A stretch of DNA of 64,000 bases from Chrysophaeum taylorii (GCA_029834535.1 JAQMWT010000319.1:84292-148291); one strand, 5' to 3'. Positions 9,799 through 19,146 are shown, counted from the first letter of the stretch. The notes: generated by a model from the letters alone, not told the origin. Made by a program: numbers and translations.

Positions 9799-9873
9799 TG
9801 TGAGAACTGAAATGGGGATGAGAGAACTATAATGAGGACGTGGTGCAGGGGTAAGTGTCATAGCTTCCTCACA
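9799..9873 (-). repeat. Inverted 75-bp LTR (type 2)
   Basis: The reverse complement begins TGTGAGGAAGCTATGAC and ends TTCTCACA. It matches 13248-13322 with three differences in 75 bases. TG...CA ends fit an LTR. In minus orientation it follows a pyrimidine-rich stretch ending CAGCACCTG, the same sequence that precedes the LTR at 13152. Confidence 0.75.
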
Positions 9874-10059
9874 CAGGTGCTGGAAAAGAAAGAAAAGGAA
9901 AAAGGGGTAAGCGAGGACCTCACACAGGTGTGTGAGAACTTCTCAAGGGTACAACCACAGTTGTCGGTACGAAACGCGAGACGATAAAACAAAGCCAGTA
10001 AGGCTTGAAGCACGATGCACGTAGTCAAATGCGAGGACACACTCGAGGGTACGTCGGAT

Positions 10060-10565
10060 CAGGTACAATGCCGAGCAACTTGAACTCCGGTGATAGGTAC
10101 AATGCCGAGCAACTTGTATACTCCGATGATGAACTTGTTGAGGAAGTTCGCTACGCGATCCCCACGGCCCATGTAGACATCAGTAATGCGCTTGTAAAGT
10201 CGCGTGAAGTTCATGTCGCGGTTGTCATGTTGTTCGCGTGAAGTTCATGTCGCGGTTTTCATGGATATCAACGTTGTTGCTTGACGCGAAATTCTTCTTC
10301 AGAGCAGCGAGATGCTTCTGCAGAGCAGCGAGATGCTGAGATGCTAGTCCAAGGATTGTTGGTCGAGATAATGTGATCGCCGGTAGTGATGATCATGTTC
10401 GCGACGACGTGTCCATTGGTGGAAAAAAAAAAAAAATGTCGCTCACAGCTGAAGGCATCAAGTTTGTGCGAAAGCTTGCTAGCTTGAATTTCGATCGAGG
10501 ACATGATAGACGACAACGAATCGAACACGTAGCAATGAACTGAAGCCGAGGAGGTGTCGCCACGA
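10060..10565 (-). pseudogene. Inverted gag N-terminal fragment
   Basis: The reverse complement matches 13668-14150, including the leader (CTCCTCGGCTTCAGTTC), the gag start (ATG at 10502-10504 on the minus strand) and the SEEEF, RLYKRI and LNKFI segments. It has a poly-T insertion at about 10423-10437, duplicated SRCSAEA-type codons and a duplicated GVQVARH segment. It stops at about 10060 and passes into unrelated sequence and then the 3' LTR at 9873, so most of gag and all of pol are deleted in this copy. Confidence 0.75.
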
Positions 10566-10579
10566 AGTCAAGCAGAGGC

Positions 10580-11132
10580 TCGATCGTCAAATGCCTCTAA
10601 TCCTGGATATATGACGCCATATGAAATGTTACATGAAACACTCCCGCGTGTCGATTTTCTTCGTGTTTGGGGCTGTCCTGCTGCAATTCTCACTGGCGAC
10701 AAATGGCCTACCAAAGCTATAACCGGTATCTTCATTGGGTATCCCTCTGCAGGCCCTGGATATCGCATATTGCTTCAACGCCCCACAGGTCCTGTCATCC
10801 ACACCTCGATTGATGTTGTTTTTGACGAAAATTTCGCTCTGCGTAAGTCACTGTCCACCCAACCCCTTCCTCCGTCTCTCGTGGATTCTCGTTTTCCTGA
10901 CTTGTTTTATTACGACCCTCGTTTATCTTCGGCCGTAAGCCCAATATCTTCTGTTTTTGATGCTCCGGAGCCGGCCTTATCGGGACTGATCACCCCAACG
11001 TCACTGCCCACAATGTTACCGGCCAATACGAAACGTGCACCATTACGTCGTGCCAAACGGGGCCGACCGCGCAAAGTCGACCAACCAACAAACTTTTTTT
11101 ACGGGCCATGTTTTATCCTGTCACCATGTTGA
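10580..11132 (+). pseudogene. Copia integrase C-terminal fragment
   Basis: The frame encodes GYMTPYEML, then FLRVWGCPA, GIFIGYPSAGPGYRI and VFDENF. These are standard features of the Ty1/copia integrase C-terminal half (TPYE, W.FGC.A, G.F.GY). The catalytic D,D,E core is missing because the sequence switches to inverted gag at about 10565-10580. It overlaps in another frame with the next segment, implying a frameshift near 11.1 kb. Confidence 0.8.
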
Positions 11133-12981
11133 TACGGGCCATTCTGATGTTGATACGGGCCATTCTGATGTTGATACGGGCCATTCTGATGTCGATACGG
11201 GCCATTCTGTTTCCTCTGTCGCTTCTGTTTCCCCCTGTCACTCTTTGTATGTCTCTTCTGTTAGCTTTCGTTTGTTAGTTCATTATGTCTTCCTTCCCCT
11301 TTGTTTAGCTAGCACCCTTGTTGATCCTCATGCACACGTTTATTACTCTGCTTCCGAAGAAATGTCCCAGTATTCAGACCTTGACGAAACTACTATCACT
11401 TCCACCCATTTACGTGAAGCTTTAGCTCCGACAAATCCTGAGCGTCCTGGTTGGTTGCAAGCCATCGCTAAAGAATACAGCTCTCTTGGTCAACTTGGTT
11501 GTTGGGATGTGATTCGCCTCCCTCAGACTTTTTCTGGCAATATTTGTACCCTCAAATGGATCCTCCGCAAGAAGTATGACTCTGGCCGCTTCAAATCGTA
11601 CAAGGCTCGCCTTGTCGTCCGCGGTTACACCCAGGTTCACGGCATTGATTATCATGACACCTACTCACCGGTTGCCAACATCGTCACGATCCGTTTCTTT
11701 CTGACCTTTGTCGCTGTTCATGACTGGGATTTGCACAAGTTGGATGTCAGCTCCGCTTTTATTCAAGCTCCCATTGACGAAGACATCTATGTCTGGCCAC
11801 CCGAAGGCTATGCTCCTCGCCAACCCACCGATGGTTCCAAAATCGTTTACAAGCTCCGTCGCTCTTGGTATGGTTGCAAACAAGCTTGTCGCAATTGGTG
11901 GCTTTATTTGGAACGCTTCCTTCTCAATGATTGTGGCTTCGTCCGCGGATCTGGTGACACTTGCCATTACAAGCTCGTGCTCAATTCTACCGTGGTCCTC
12001 CGTCTTGTTTTGGTCGTCGATGATCTTCTTGTAGCGCACCCTCCTCACTGCATTGGCCATTACCAAGCCTTTTTCCTCCGTTTCCGCGTTTTCACTGACG
12101 TCAATGAACTCGATCTCACCTCTTACGTTGGTCTTCGCATTACGCGTGATCGCCCTCGGAGAACCCTCACTCTTGACCAATCCCATGCTATCCGTGAAAT
12201 CCTTACCGAACATCGCTTCATCAACAGTAAACCCGAACTCACTCCCGCTCCCAAAGGTCTTCATCTTTCTGCGGCTGATTGTCCGGCTCCTGGTTCTCCA
12301 GATCACATCTTCATGGCTCGCATCCCTTTTCGCCGTATTGTTGGCTGTGTCCTCTTCATCTCCATCATGACTCGCCCTGATATCACTTGGGCCGTCAATC
12401 AGTGTGCGCGGTTTTCCCACAATCCTGGTAAACCCCACTGGCACGCTTTATCCCACACTTTGCGTTATCTCAACGGTACTCAGGATCTTGCCCTTATTCT
12501 TGGTCGCGATTCTACCCTTCATCTCTGTGGCTATTCCGACTCCAGCTGGGCCGACGACCCTGATGACCGCCACTCTACAACTGGGTTTTGTTTTCTTCTC
12601 AGCGGTTCTATGATAGCCTACTGCTCCCGCTCGCAATACTTACTTGCTCGTTCTTCTTTCGAAGCTGAATTGCTTGCTCTTTACGCTGCTACTGCTGAGC
12701 TCTCTTGGCTTCTCAAACTTTTTGATGACTTTGATCTCCCTCGTCACACGGTCCCAATGTATGTTGATAATAGCACCACCGTCACCCAAGTTCGTCTCCA
12801 ATGTCTCACACGGCGCACCCGCCATATTGACATTCGCTTCTACAGTACCGCCGAGTACCATCGCAACCACATCATCGATCTCAAGCACATACCCCGCCTT
12901 AACAATCTTAGTGACATTTTCACCCGCAGTACGGAAGCTCCTTCCTTCCTCCGGCTTCGTGCTCGTTACCTCACTTCGTGA
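11035..12981 (+). CDS. Ty1/copia reverse transcriptase and RNase H
   Basis: An open frame of 648 codons covers the end of the integrase linker, reverse transcriptase and RNase H. RT landmarks are WLQAIAKE, WILRKKY, KARLVVRGYTQ, TYSPVA, KLDVSSAFIQA, SWYGCKQA and the catalytic VVDDLLVAH. RNase H landmarks are GYSDSSWADDPDD, SSFEAELLAL, MYVDNSTTV and HIDIRFY, which supply the acidic residues. It ends at 12979-12981 shortly before the LTR. The apparent start lies in the linker; the natural protein would be a Gag-Pol product. This is the best preserved pol in the window and has no stop in RT-RH. Confidence 0.9.
   Translation: MHHYVVPNGADRAKSTNQQTFFTGHVLSCHHVDTGHSDVDTGHSDVDTGHSDVDTGHSVSSVASVSPCHSLYVSSVSFRLLVHYVFLPLCLASTLVDPHAHVYYSASEEMSQYSDLDETTITSTHLREALAPTNPERPGWLQAIAKEYSSLGQLGCWDVIRLPQTFSGNICTLKWILRKKYDSGRFKSYKARLVVRGYTQVHGIDYHDTYSPVANIVTIRFFLTFVAVHDWDLHKLDVSSAFIQAPIDEDIYVWPPEGYAPRQPTDGSKIVYKLRRSWYGCKQACRNWWLYLERFLLNDCGFVRGSGDTCHYKLVLNSTVVLRLVLVVDDLLVAHPPHCIGHYQAFFLRFRVFTDVNELDLTSYVGLRITRDRPRRTLTLDQSHAIREILTEHRFINSKPELTPAPKGLHLSAADCPAPGSPDHIFMARIPFRRIVGCVLFISIMTRPDITWAVNQCARFSHNPGKPHWHALSHTLRYLNGTQDLALILGRDSTLHLCGYSDSSWADDPDDRHSTTGFCFLLSGSMIAYCSRSQYLLARSSFEAELLALYAATAELSWLLKLFDDFDLPRHTVPMYVDNSTTVTQVRLQCLTRRTRHIDIRFYSTAEYHRNHIIDLKHIPRLNNLSDIFTRSTEAPSFLRLRARYLTS
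11127..11210 (+). repeat. 21-bp coding minisatellite (DTGHSDV repeats)
   Basis: Four tandem 21-bp units (GTTGATACGGGCCATTCTGAT, one with a C for T change) encode DTGHSDV repeats in the linker between integrase and reverse transcriptase. The period is a multiple of three, so copy-number change would not break the polyprotein. Confidence 0.85.
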
Positions 12982-13151
12982 TCTTCGCCCTGATCTCTGT
13001 TGTCTCTTTTTCTTGCCACAATGCCTCTGTGACGTCTTCCTCAGAGCTTCTCCTCTATGAGTGTCTCACTTACTTTTTTTTCTTTCTTTTCCAGCACCTG
13101 TGTGAGGACCTCACTTACCCCTTTTTCCTTTTCCTTCTTTTCCAGCACCTG

Positions 13152-13247
13152 TGTGAAGAAGCTATGACACTTACCCCTGCACCACGTATCCAGTATCCTT
13201 ACGTCTTTCTCTTATCGCTAGTCTAACGCCTCATACCAATCATAACA
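13152..13247 (+). repeat. 96-bp LTR (type 1), 3' of pol
   Basis: It starts TGTGAAGAAGCTATGAC and ends CATAACA. It matches the inverted copy at 15148-15243 with three differences in 96. The first 35 bases are shared with the type 2 LTR; the rest differs. It is preceded by a pyrimidine-rich tract and CAGCACCTG. Confidence 0.75.
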
Positions 13248-13322
13248 TGTGAGGAAGCTATGACACTTACCCCTGCACCACGTCCCCATTATAGTTCTCA
13301 CATCTCCATTTCAGTTCTCACA
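13248..13322 (+). repeat. 75-bp LTR (type 2), 5' of gag
   Basis: It starts TGTGAGGAAGCTATGAC immediately after the previous LTR's last base and ends TTCTCACA immediately before the primer-binding site. This fixes both LTR ends. A 75-bp LTR is extremely short for a copia element. Confidence 0.75.
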
Positions 13323-13338
13323 TGGTAGCAGGTGTTCG
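13323..13338 (+). promoter_or_regulatory. Primer-binding site (initiator-Met tRNA-like)
   Basis: TGGTAGCAGGTGTTCG directly follows the LTR. The first nine bases match the 3' end complement of eukaryotic initiator methionine tRNA (TGGTAGCAG...), the usual copia primer. The same 16 bases occur inverted at 15132-15147 next to the other LTR type, which supports the assignment. Confidence 0.65.
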
Positions 13339-13340
13339 TT

Positions 13341-13655
13341 ATTTTGCCGGCGTCGTCGTTCCACCCATCAAAGAAACGGCAGAGGTCTTCTCTTATTTGG
13401 GCGAGGTAGCCGAGCTCGGCGTCGAGGAGCTCGTCGGCCTCGTCGTCGTCGCGCTCGAACGCCGCCGCGAGCTCGCGAACGTCGTAGCGTTTCGCTTCGA
13501 GGATAAGGGGCTGATCGGCGGGGGTCCAGGCCGAGGGGCTGTCGTCGACGATCATTATCCGGCGCGAGTTATCTGAACGGGGAAACCCCAAGGCGTCGAG
13601 GCTCTTGGCGCCGCGCTCCCGCGACTCAACGATGTGGCACTCGAGATCCGCGAAG
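13341..13655 (-). pseudogene. FCP1-like CTD phosphatase fragment inside the retrotransposon
   Basis: The minus strand reads about 100 residues without a stop: VFADLECHIVESRERGAKSL, then LGFPRSDNSRRIMIVDDSP and SAW, then LILEAKRYD, and an acidic helix ending LGYLAQIREDLCRFFD. This is the C-terminal half of the FCP1/NIF phosphatase fold (VF..R..SR......K.L..LFP.....V.IVDD....W.....LI....Y). The N-terminal DLD.T catalytic motif is absent. The piece lies between primer-binding site and gag leader in the orientation opposite to gag. It is probably a captured host gene fragment. GC and codon use are higher than in the flanking retrotransposon. Confidence 0.72.
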
Positions 13656-13713
13656 ACGTCGCACCTCCTCGGCTTCAGTTCATTGCTACGTGTTCGGTTC
13701 GTTATCGTTTATC

Positions 13714-15129
13714 ATGTCCTCGATCGAAATTAAGGATAGCAAGCTTTCGCAAAAACTCGATGCTTTCAGTGGTGAGCGACATCTTTTTCACCAATGGACC
13801 CGGCGCCTGGAAAACATGATCATTTCCCGGTGATCGCATTATCTTGACCACTGACACTTGGACTAGCATTTCCGCTTCTGGCTGCTCTGAAGAAGAATTT
13901 GGTCTCAAGCAGCAACGCTGGTACAGTGCACTCTTCATGGCACTACCAATGCATGATACTGATCGTGCGGATATCCGTGAAAACCGCGATATGAACTTCA
14001 CGCGGCTTTACAAACGCATTACTGGTGTTTACATGGGTCATGGAGATCGTGTCGCTCAGTCTGCAATTGCTTCACTGCATTCCTTGGTGTGCAACAACAT
14101 TGATGAACTTGAGTCTTTTCTTAACAAGTTCATCACTGGTGTTCAAGTTGCTCGGCATCATCAAGATTTCCCTGACGCTAATGCATTGCAATTGCTTCAA
14201 ACGAAAATCCCCGACTCGCTCTTGTCTAAGGATCTCATTGCACTTGATCCTAAATTGCGCACATATGATGGTTTCGTTGATCGCCTCCACAGTAAAGTTT
14301 TTGATTATCTTCAGACCAAGTCTGTACACGTCCATGCTACGTTCCGTGAAAGTCCCCGTCATCGTGAACGTTCCAACTTTTATGGTCGCCATCCTTCTGA
14401 AAAGTATTTTCATCGCTTCAATGCTTTGCGCTCTCAACAACGTTCTAGCCCACGCCCCTCTTTTCGATCATCATTCCGTCACCCACCTTCATCTTCCCGT
14501 GGTTTTCATCGCAAGCGCCAACGCCATACTGATCTTTGTCACTTTTGTGGTATTCCTGGCCATCACCAGAACGATTGTCATAAGCGTCAGCGCTATTTGC
14601 ACTCACAAGCTACCGCCCGCCCACGGCATCAACACCAATACCCACGTCGGTTGCATTCCCAATACCCACCTCGGTCCACTCCCCAATACCCACCTAGGCC
14701 CCATCCACCCTTCTACCAACACCATCTTTTCACCCCCAATCCACCCTTGCCACCATCTCAATCCTCTCCGCCGCTTCTTGCGTTGCCACCCTCCACCACA
14801 CCCTCTGTCCCGCCTTCCACCGCTGTCACCCTTCCTGACCCATCCCTTTCTGCACCCACCTACCCGTCCTACAATTTCCACCTTCTTTCCATCTCCCCCT
14901 CCATTCACCAAGTCCTTTCCTCCACCAACGCCCTTACTGCTCTGCTCACCGCTCGTGAGCGCGACTACCTTCACAGCACAAACCTTCGTCTCGTTGTCTA
15001 TGATACCGGCGCCAACGTCAGCCTTTTTAATTCTCCCGCTGGCTTCACTGACCTCGACAACACTCAACAGCATTCCATCACTTCTGCTATCGGCACTGGC
15101 TCTGTTTCCGGTTCTGGCACTGCTCACTT
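13714..15129 (+). pseudogene. Copia gag and protease (one frameshift)
   Basis: The ATG at 13714 opens MSSIEIKDSKLSQKLDAF, then RHLFHQWTRRLENM, before a frameshift near 13830. The rest is one open frame through TDTWTSISASG, RLYKRITGVYMGHGD, LNKFITGVQVARHHQ and a CCHC zinc knuckle (CHFCGIPGHHQNDC, near 14545). A proline-rich linker and the aspartic protease motif LVVYDTGANVSLFNS (near 15000) follow. The frame runs on to 15172, but after about 15129 it reads into an inverted primer-binding site and LTR. The integrase that should follow is at the other side of the cluster. Confidence 0.85.
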
Positions 15130-15131
15130 AA

Positions 15132-15243
15132 CGAACACCTGCTACCATGTTACGAATGGTATGAGGCGTTAGACTAGCGATAGGAGAAAGACGTAAGGAT
15201 ACTGGATACGTGGTGCAGGGGTAAGTGTCATAGCTTCTTCACA
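15132..15243 (-). repeat. Inverted primer-binding site and type 1 LTR
   Basis: Positions 15132-15147 are the complement of TGGTAGCAGGTGTTCG and 15148-15243 the complement of the 96-bp type 1 LTR, here with PBS and LTR in correct order for a minus-oriented element. It is the 5' end of the minus-oriented copy whose gag fragment and 3' LTR are at 10565-9799. Confidence 0.75.
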
Positions 15244-16136
15244 GCCCAACTTAATATCTCGGAAATAATTGCTCGTCGTCGAGCACTGCGGCGACGAAGG
15301 AGGCGTCGTCGGCGACTGCGGCTGGGTCTTCGTAGTCGGAGCGCCCGGCTGGTCGAGAGGGCTCGTCCTTATCGTGGCAGTTGCTCAGCGTCTGCTGCAT
15401 GAGGAAAAAAGTCGCCGAGCTCGTCGGCGGAGGTTGACGTAGGTAAAGGCGATGGACGGTGCGGGTGTAGAGGTGGTTGCGCGTCTTGGTGTGGATGAGC
15501 TTGTGGGTCTTGCAGATTCGCTCGACGTCGGCAGACTGGACAGCCATCTCGTCGATGCGGATGGCGGTGGGGTGATCAGATCAATCTTTGGGATTTGCTC
15601 GATACCGGTGAGTCGCCAGTCGTCGGCGACGGACATGACATCATCCGCGACTGCTTGAAGATCTCGCGCTCGCTGGACGTTTTCTTCTTGAATCGTCGCA
15701 CGTCGGCGGGCGGTTTGATGAGGGACTGCTTGCGTTCTCGATGAGCGCGCCCCCTCTGGCCCCGGAGGAGAGCGATCTGCGCTTGAGCTCGGTGAAGGCC
15801 ACCTCGCGGCGATCAGTAGAGTCTGGGTAGAACCGCTCGATTATCTTGATGCCGTGGTCTTTCTTCCCAGTCTGTCACGTTAAGAAGCTCATCATCATAC
15901 GTCGGCGTTGCGAACGGGTCTACCAGCCAGGAAAGATGTGCAGCGAGTCCAGGAGACCAACCTGCCGCGACCCCAAGCCGAGCCACCGCCCAGAAATCGC
16001 ATCAGTTGCCGCCTTGATCGTATCCGCCGAGAAGTAGTTCTTTGTCGACGACTTACTTCTTCGTTCGCCCAGTTGTTGGTGTCGGCGTAGACGCCGGAGA
16101 ATAGCATGAAGACACAGCAGCTTGGCGCCGCACGTT
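15244..16136 (-). other. Broken protein-like region of unknown origin
   Basis: Several minus-strand segments look coding but are in different frames: YFSADTIKAATDAISGRWLG with SRQVGLLDSLHIFPGW (about 15.92-16.04 kb), KIIERFYPDSTDRREVAFTE (about 15.78-15.85 kb) and VERICKTHKLIHTKTRNHLY (about 15.48-15.54 kb). I do not recognise the family. The run of frame changes suggests a decayed mobile element or gene. Confidence 0.35.
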
Positions 16137-16450
16137 GACCTTCGAAGACGTGCCGATCCGTCGCTGCACACCGAGTCGGGAAGATCTGGTATTTGAGCAC
16201 GACGGCAGAGTTCACTACACGTCCTGGGTGCGCGTCGAACTTGAGCAGGCTGCCATCACTAGATGGCTACCCGCAGCCTGGTTCTGCGCTCGCAACGAGC
16301 GACACTTAGTGCGAATTCTCGGCTTTCCGCATTGACTGGAGACAGATAGCGCGCAAGTTTGATAGGGCGCGAGAGCGCGAGGTGCGAGCTCGACCCATCA
16401 GCGTCGAGACGAGGACGAACTTCCTACTCCTTTCTTTTCGCATACCGAAA
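16137..16450. repeat. Dispersed repeat R2, copy 1
   Basis: About 310 bp match 40378-40690 with scattered differences. On the minus strand both copies can encode FDA.PGRVVNSAVVLK followed by TRCAAT and RHVFEG. The changes between copies are mostly conservative there, hinting that this was a coding segment. From 16451 to 16763 I see nothing. Confidence 0.65.
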
Positions 16451-16763
16451 CATAGTAATATTTCTAGTAGAGCTCGCGCAATAAAATCAAAGTCCCATGC
16501 ACTGGGCTGGCCTATTGTTAATTATTATTGACCGATCCCTTATTTTTTATTATTTTGTGGTTTGCAACTCCCAGGCTCAAAGAGCCAGAATGGATGAGCG
16601 CGAGGAAACAAGGAAGCGCCAAAATATACATTCTCATCAGAGGCAAAGGTGGGCATTGTTAATTATTAGTTAGCTTGGCCCTTGGAGGCTGCGGTGGCTT
16701 CTGACAAGAAGGAAAATCGCAAAAAACTTCGGTACACAGTTCGTACTGGGCAACAGTCCATGA

Positions 16764-17290
16764 TCAACTTGAATCTCGTTGGATGAACGCACGCACGCAG
16801 GGCGCCAACATTATTGGAGCGAGACAACGAAAGGGACTGCGCAACGCCGTAGGTGTCAACGCGGTCGTCCTGGAGAAAATCATTCCACAGCGACGGGGCT
16901 CGACGAGCAGCAGCGCCGTGCGTAAGCGATTTCGCGTCCTAGGTCGATCCACGCGAGCTCGAATTTTCACGACCAGTAACACTTGACGAATCTTTTTAAG
17001 GTCGTCGGCCGAGCGCAGGGCAATCTGCATAGGATCGCCCACCTCGATATGTTGAAGAACTCGAGCGGACGCGTACGTCATCGTGCCCGCAAAAATCTCG
17101 ACGGCACCGAGCGTCGTCGCGTATCCAAAGTCGATCAAGCAGACGAGCCCCCGCGGGTTACGGAAACTATCGGGTCGAACATCGCCATGAACGATATTAT
17201 GAGAGAAGAGTAATTTTGCTGTGTTACCCTTCAGCAGAGTCGAGAGCAGTGGCAGTCTGTTCTCGTTTTCTACGACGAGAACAGCCCGTG
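16764..17290 (-). pseudogene. Protein kinase C-lobe fragment
   Basis: The minus-strand frame has HNIVHGDVRPDSF (catalytic loop, HGD in place of HRD), CLIDFGYAT (the DFG magnesium loop) and an activation segment ending FAGTMTYASARV, all with kinase spacing. The N-lobe is absent here: directly upstream (17299) is the end of copia element A. The matching N-lobe and N-terminal domain lie beyond the element at 26.55-27.49 kb on the same strand. The tail after about 16950 runs into sequence with no kinase features, so the C-terminus is uncertain. Confidence 0.7.
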
Positions 17291-17298
17291 TGAATAAC

Positions 17299-17405
17299 AC
17301 AGCGTTTTCTTAAATCAAAAGGTGCTAAAGTTAAGGGAACTAATCCTAGAACAGGGAGGTACTAACCCTAATTCAAATTTTCTATCTCTACGCGCCCTCA
17401 CAGAT
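17299..17405 (-). repeat. LTR-like 3' end of element A
   Basis: The reverse complement reads AGAGATAGAAAATTTGAATT, AGGGTTAGTACC, and ends near CGCTGTGTT. It aligns with the terminal repeats of element B at 28686 and 36482. Upstream in element orientation, GTTCATTCAATCTGTGAGGG also matches the sequence just before the right end of element B. So A and B share their 3' ends. Confidence 0.65.
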
Positions 17406-17433
17406 TGAATGAACTCGGTGAGCGAAATCTGGA

Positions 17434-18468
17434 TCAAACTAAACAGGAAGTGTTTTGCCATCGACAAGAACATAGAGGTGTTCTGGACAGAATCGTACGG
17501 TGGAAGAGTAGCAGAAAGAGTAACTTGATGGGATGGTGGAGAAGAAGAGGTAGGGTGAACACCGTAGGCGTTTTGTGGAATAAATAGCGTGGAATAAGTT
17601 TTGAAAAGTGATCGGCGACCTGGTAGTGAGTAGGACACCAGAGTGGTCTAATGACCGAACTGGCCTGGTAGTCACGAATGCGAAATTCTCGTAAGTTGAT
17701 ATGACGAGAGGGAGCACTGACTTTAGGGTGATTAGCGACATGTAATGCGCTAGCGTTATCAATAAGCAGGGGAATAGCGTGAGCTTGATCACACGAAAAC
17801 CGATAAGAGTGAGAGGAGAAAAGCTTGTAGAACCATTGACACTCATCCGCGGCTGCGCTGGCGGCAATGAGTTCAGCTTCCATGGTGCTCTTGGCAGTAA
17901 GAGTTTGGCGTTTGCTAGACCAGAATACGAGATTGCCAAAGAAGAAAGTACATGCACCAGAATGAGATCTTAAGCGACGGCCAGAACGATCAGCGAAACT
18001 GGCATCAGTAAAACAAATGATGGGCGAACGAAGGTGATGCAACTCAGGATAGATTGTGATCAGATGCTGGATAAAGGGCGTAATAGAGGGGCTGTCGGAT
18101 GAAGAATACTCGAGAGAATCATTCGGAGTACCCTTCAAATAACGAAGTAAAACATATAAGTGCAGAAGGTGGGTCAGCTCAGGGTTGTGCATGCCTTTGC
18201 AGCATTTGTTGCACAAAGTCGATATATCAGGGCGACATGTGACAGACAAGTAAATGCTAGTGCCACAGTAGTGAGGAAAGTGCTTGCGTAAGGTTTCTAA
18301 AGTAGGAGCCAAGTCAGAATGAAGTTCAGCTGAAGGCTGTTGAGCGAGAATGTCCGAGTAGGGGACGTCCATAGCGTGGAGGTTGAGCTTATGCTCGGCG
18401 AGCATCTTGGTGATCTTCGCTGCTACATTCATAGTGAGATGACCAGCGGAGACGTTGTAATGATGCAC
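17434..18468 (-). CDS. Element A RNase H and RT thumb/connection
   Basis: This open frame of 344 codons includes CRPDISTLCNKCC.GMHNP, LLRYLKGTPNDSL, the RNase H motifs CFTDASFADRSGRRL, TLTAKSTMEAELIAA, LLIDNASALHVAN and SRHINLREFRIRD, and VADHFSKLIPR near the end. These match the Ty1/copia RNase H with its acidic residues in place. The first codon is an internal methionine; the natural product is a polyprotein. It follows the reverse transcriptase segment with a frame change at about 18.48 kb. Confidence 0.85.
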   Translation of the reverse strand: MHHYNVSAGHLTMNVAAKITKMLAEHKLNLHAMDVPYSDILAQQPSAELHSDLAPTLETLRKHFPHYCGTSIYLSVTCRPDISTLCNKCCKGMHNPELTHLLHLYVLLRYLKGTPNDSLEYSSSDSPSITPFIQHLITIYPELHHLRSPIICFTDASFADRSGRRLRSHSGACTFFFGNLVFWSSKRQTLTAKSTMEAELIAASAAADECQWFYKLFSSHSYRFSCDQAHAIPLLIDNASALHVANHPKVSAPSRHINLREFRIRDYQASSVIRPLWCPTHYQVADHFSKLIPRYLFHKTPTVFTLPLLLHHPIKLLFLLLFHRTILSRTPLCSCRWQNTSCLV

Positions 18469-18479
18469 ATCGATACCAA

Positions 18480-19146
18480 GGAAGGATCTAATGTTGTCAT
18501 GCCAAGTACCTTTGCCATATTCCTTCTACAGACCGATGCGAAGGGATGTGATTTTGGCAGTGTTGGTACCAGTGATCAATAGACCATCGACGGAGACGGA
18601 TAAGAGGACCCATCGGTTGACAGATCGATCCCAACTGATATAGAGTCAAGTGCCGACTTGTGAGCGTTCGAACTCATGTTGTCGAAGGAACGAGTCGAGC
18701 TTAATGTTCCATAATAAAGCTGACTGTTTGGGGCCATAGAGAGCCTTGACGAGTCTAAGAGCGAGCTTGGACTCTGGGTGATTCTTCTGTATCTGCTGGA
18801 CTAGGTTCTGCGAGACACGTATTCCTCCTCGAGGTAAGTCAATCCACGCCGGGCGATCGAGTGCCGATTGGATGAATGCCTGAGGAATGTCCGCGTGCGC
18901 GACAGGGAGCTTGTGCTTCACAGCGATGGCGAGCAGGAGCCGGTTGGTGGCGAGCATTGCGGTTGGGGAGGATGTGGCATAAAAGTCAATGCCTACACGT
19001 GCCAAGAAACCTCGGGCGACTAGACGAGCTTTATAGCGGTCTGGAGTGCCGTCAGCAAAATACTTGATCTTCAGCACGAGTTTCGTCGAGATAGACGAAC
19101 GGTCTGGCGGTAAAGGTTCAAGCTTAAAGACACCGCTGGAGCACAA
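18480..19146 (-). pseudogene. Element A reverse transcriptase, active site altered
   Basis: The frame has KLVLKIKYFADGTPDRYKAR, LVARGFLARVGIDF, HADIPQAFIQSALD, LVKALYGPKQS and LLWNIKLDSFLRQHEF, typical of copia RT. It shifts frame near 18.65 kb. The catalytic box then reads SVSVDGLLITG (about 18.57 kb), where the family has .VDD.L: the second aspartate is glycine. With that change the enzyme should not polymerise. Confidence 0.8.

Larger units (their letters stand above)
9799..15243. mobile_element. Rearranged Ty1/copia retrotransposon cluster
   Basis: This block contains parts of one short-LTR copia family in an unusual order: inverted LTR (9799-9873), inverted 5' gag fragment (to 10565), then forward integrase tail, reverse transcriptase and RNase H (10580-12981), LTR (13152-13247) directly abutting another LTR (13248-13322), primer-binding site, an antisense phosphatase fragment, gag and protease (13714-15129), then inverted primer-binding site and LTR (15132-15243). 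The forward core therefore reads IN-RT-RH-LTR-LTR-PBS-gag-PR, a circular permutation opened between protease and integrase. It is flanked by halves of a minus-oriented copy. No target-site duplication was found at the outer edges. Confidence 0.75.

Noticed and set aside
13088-13151. Pyrimidine-rich tract before the LTR as a polypurine tract
   Set aside because: It is pyrimidine-rich on the coding strand, the opposite of a normal PPT. It is kept before both LTR types, but I cannot assign it this role.
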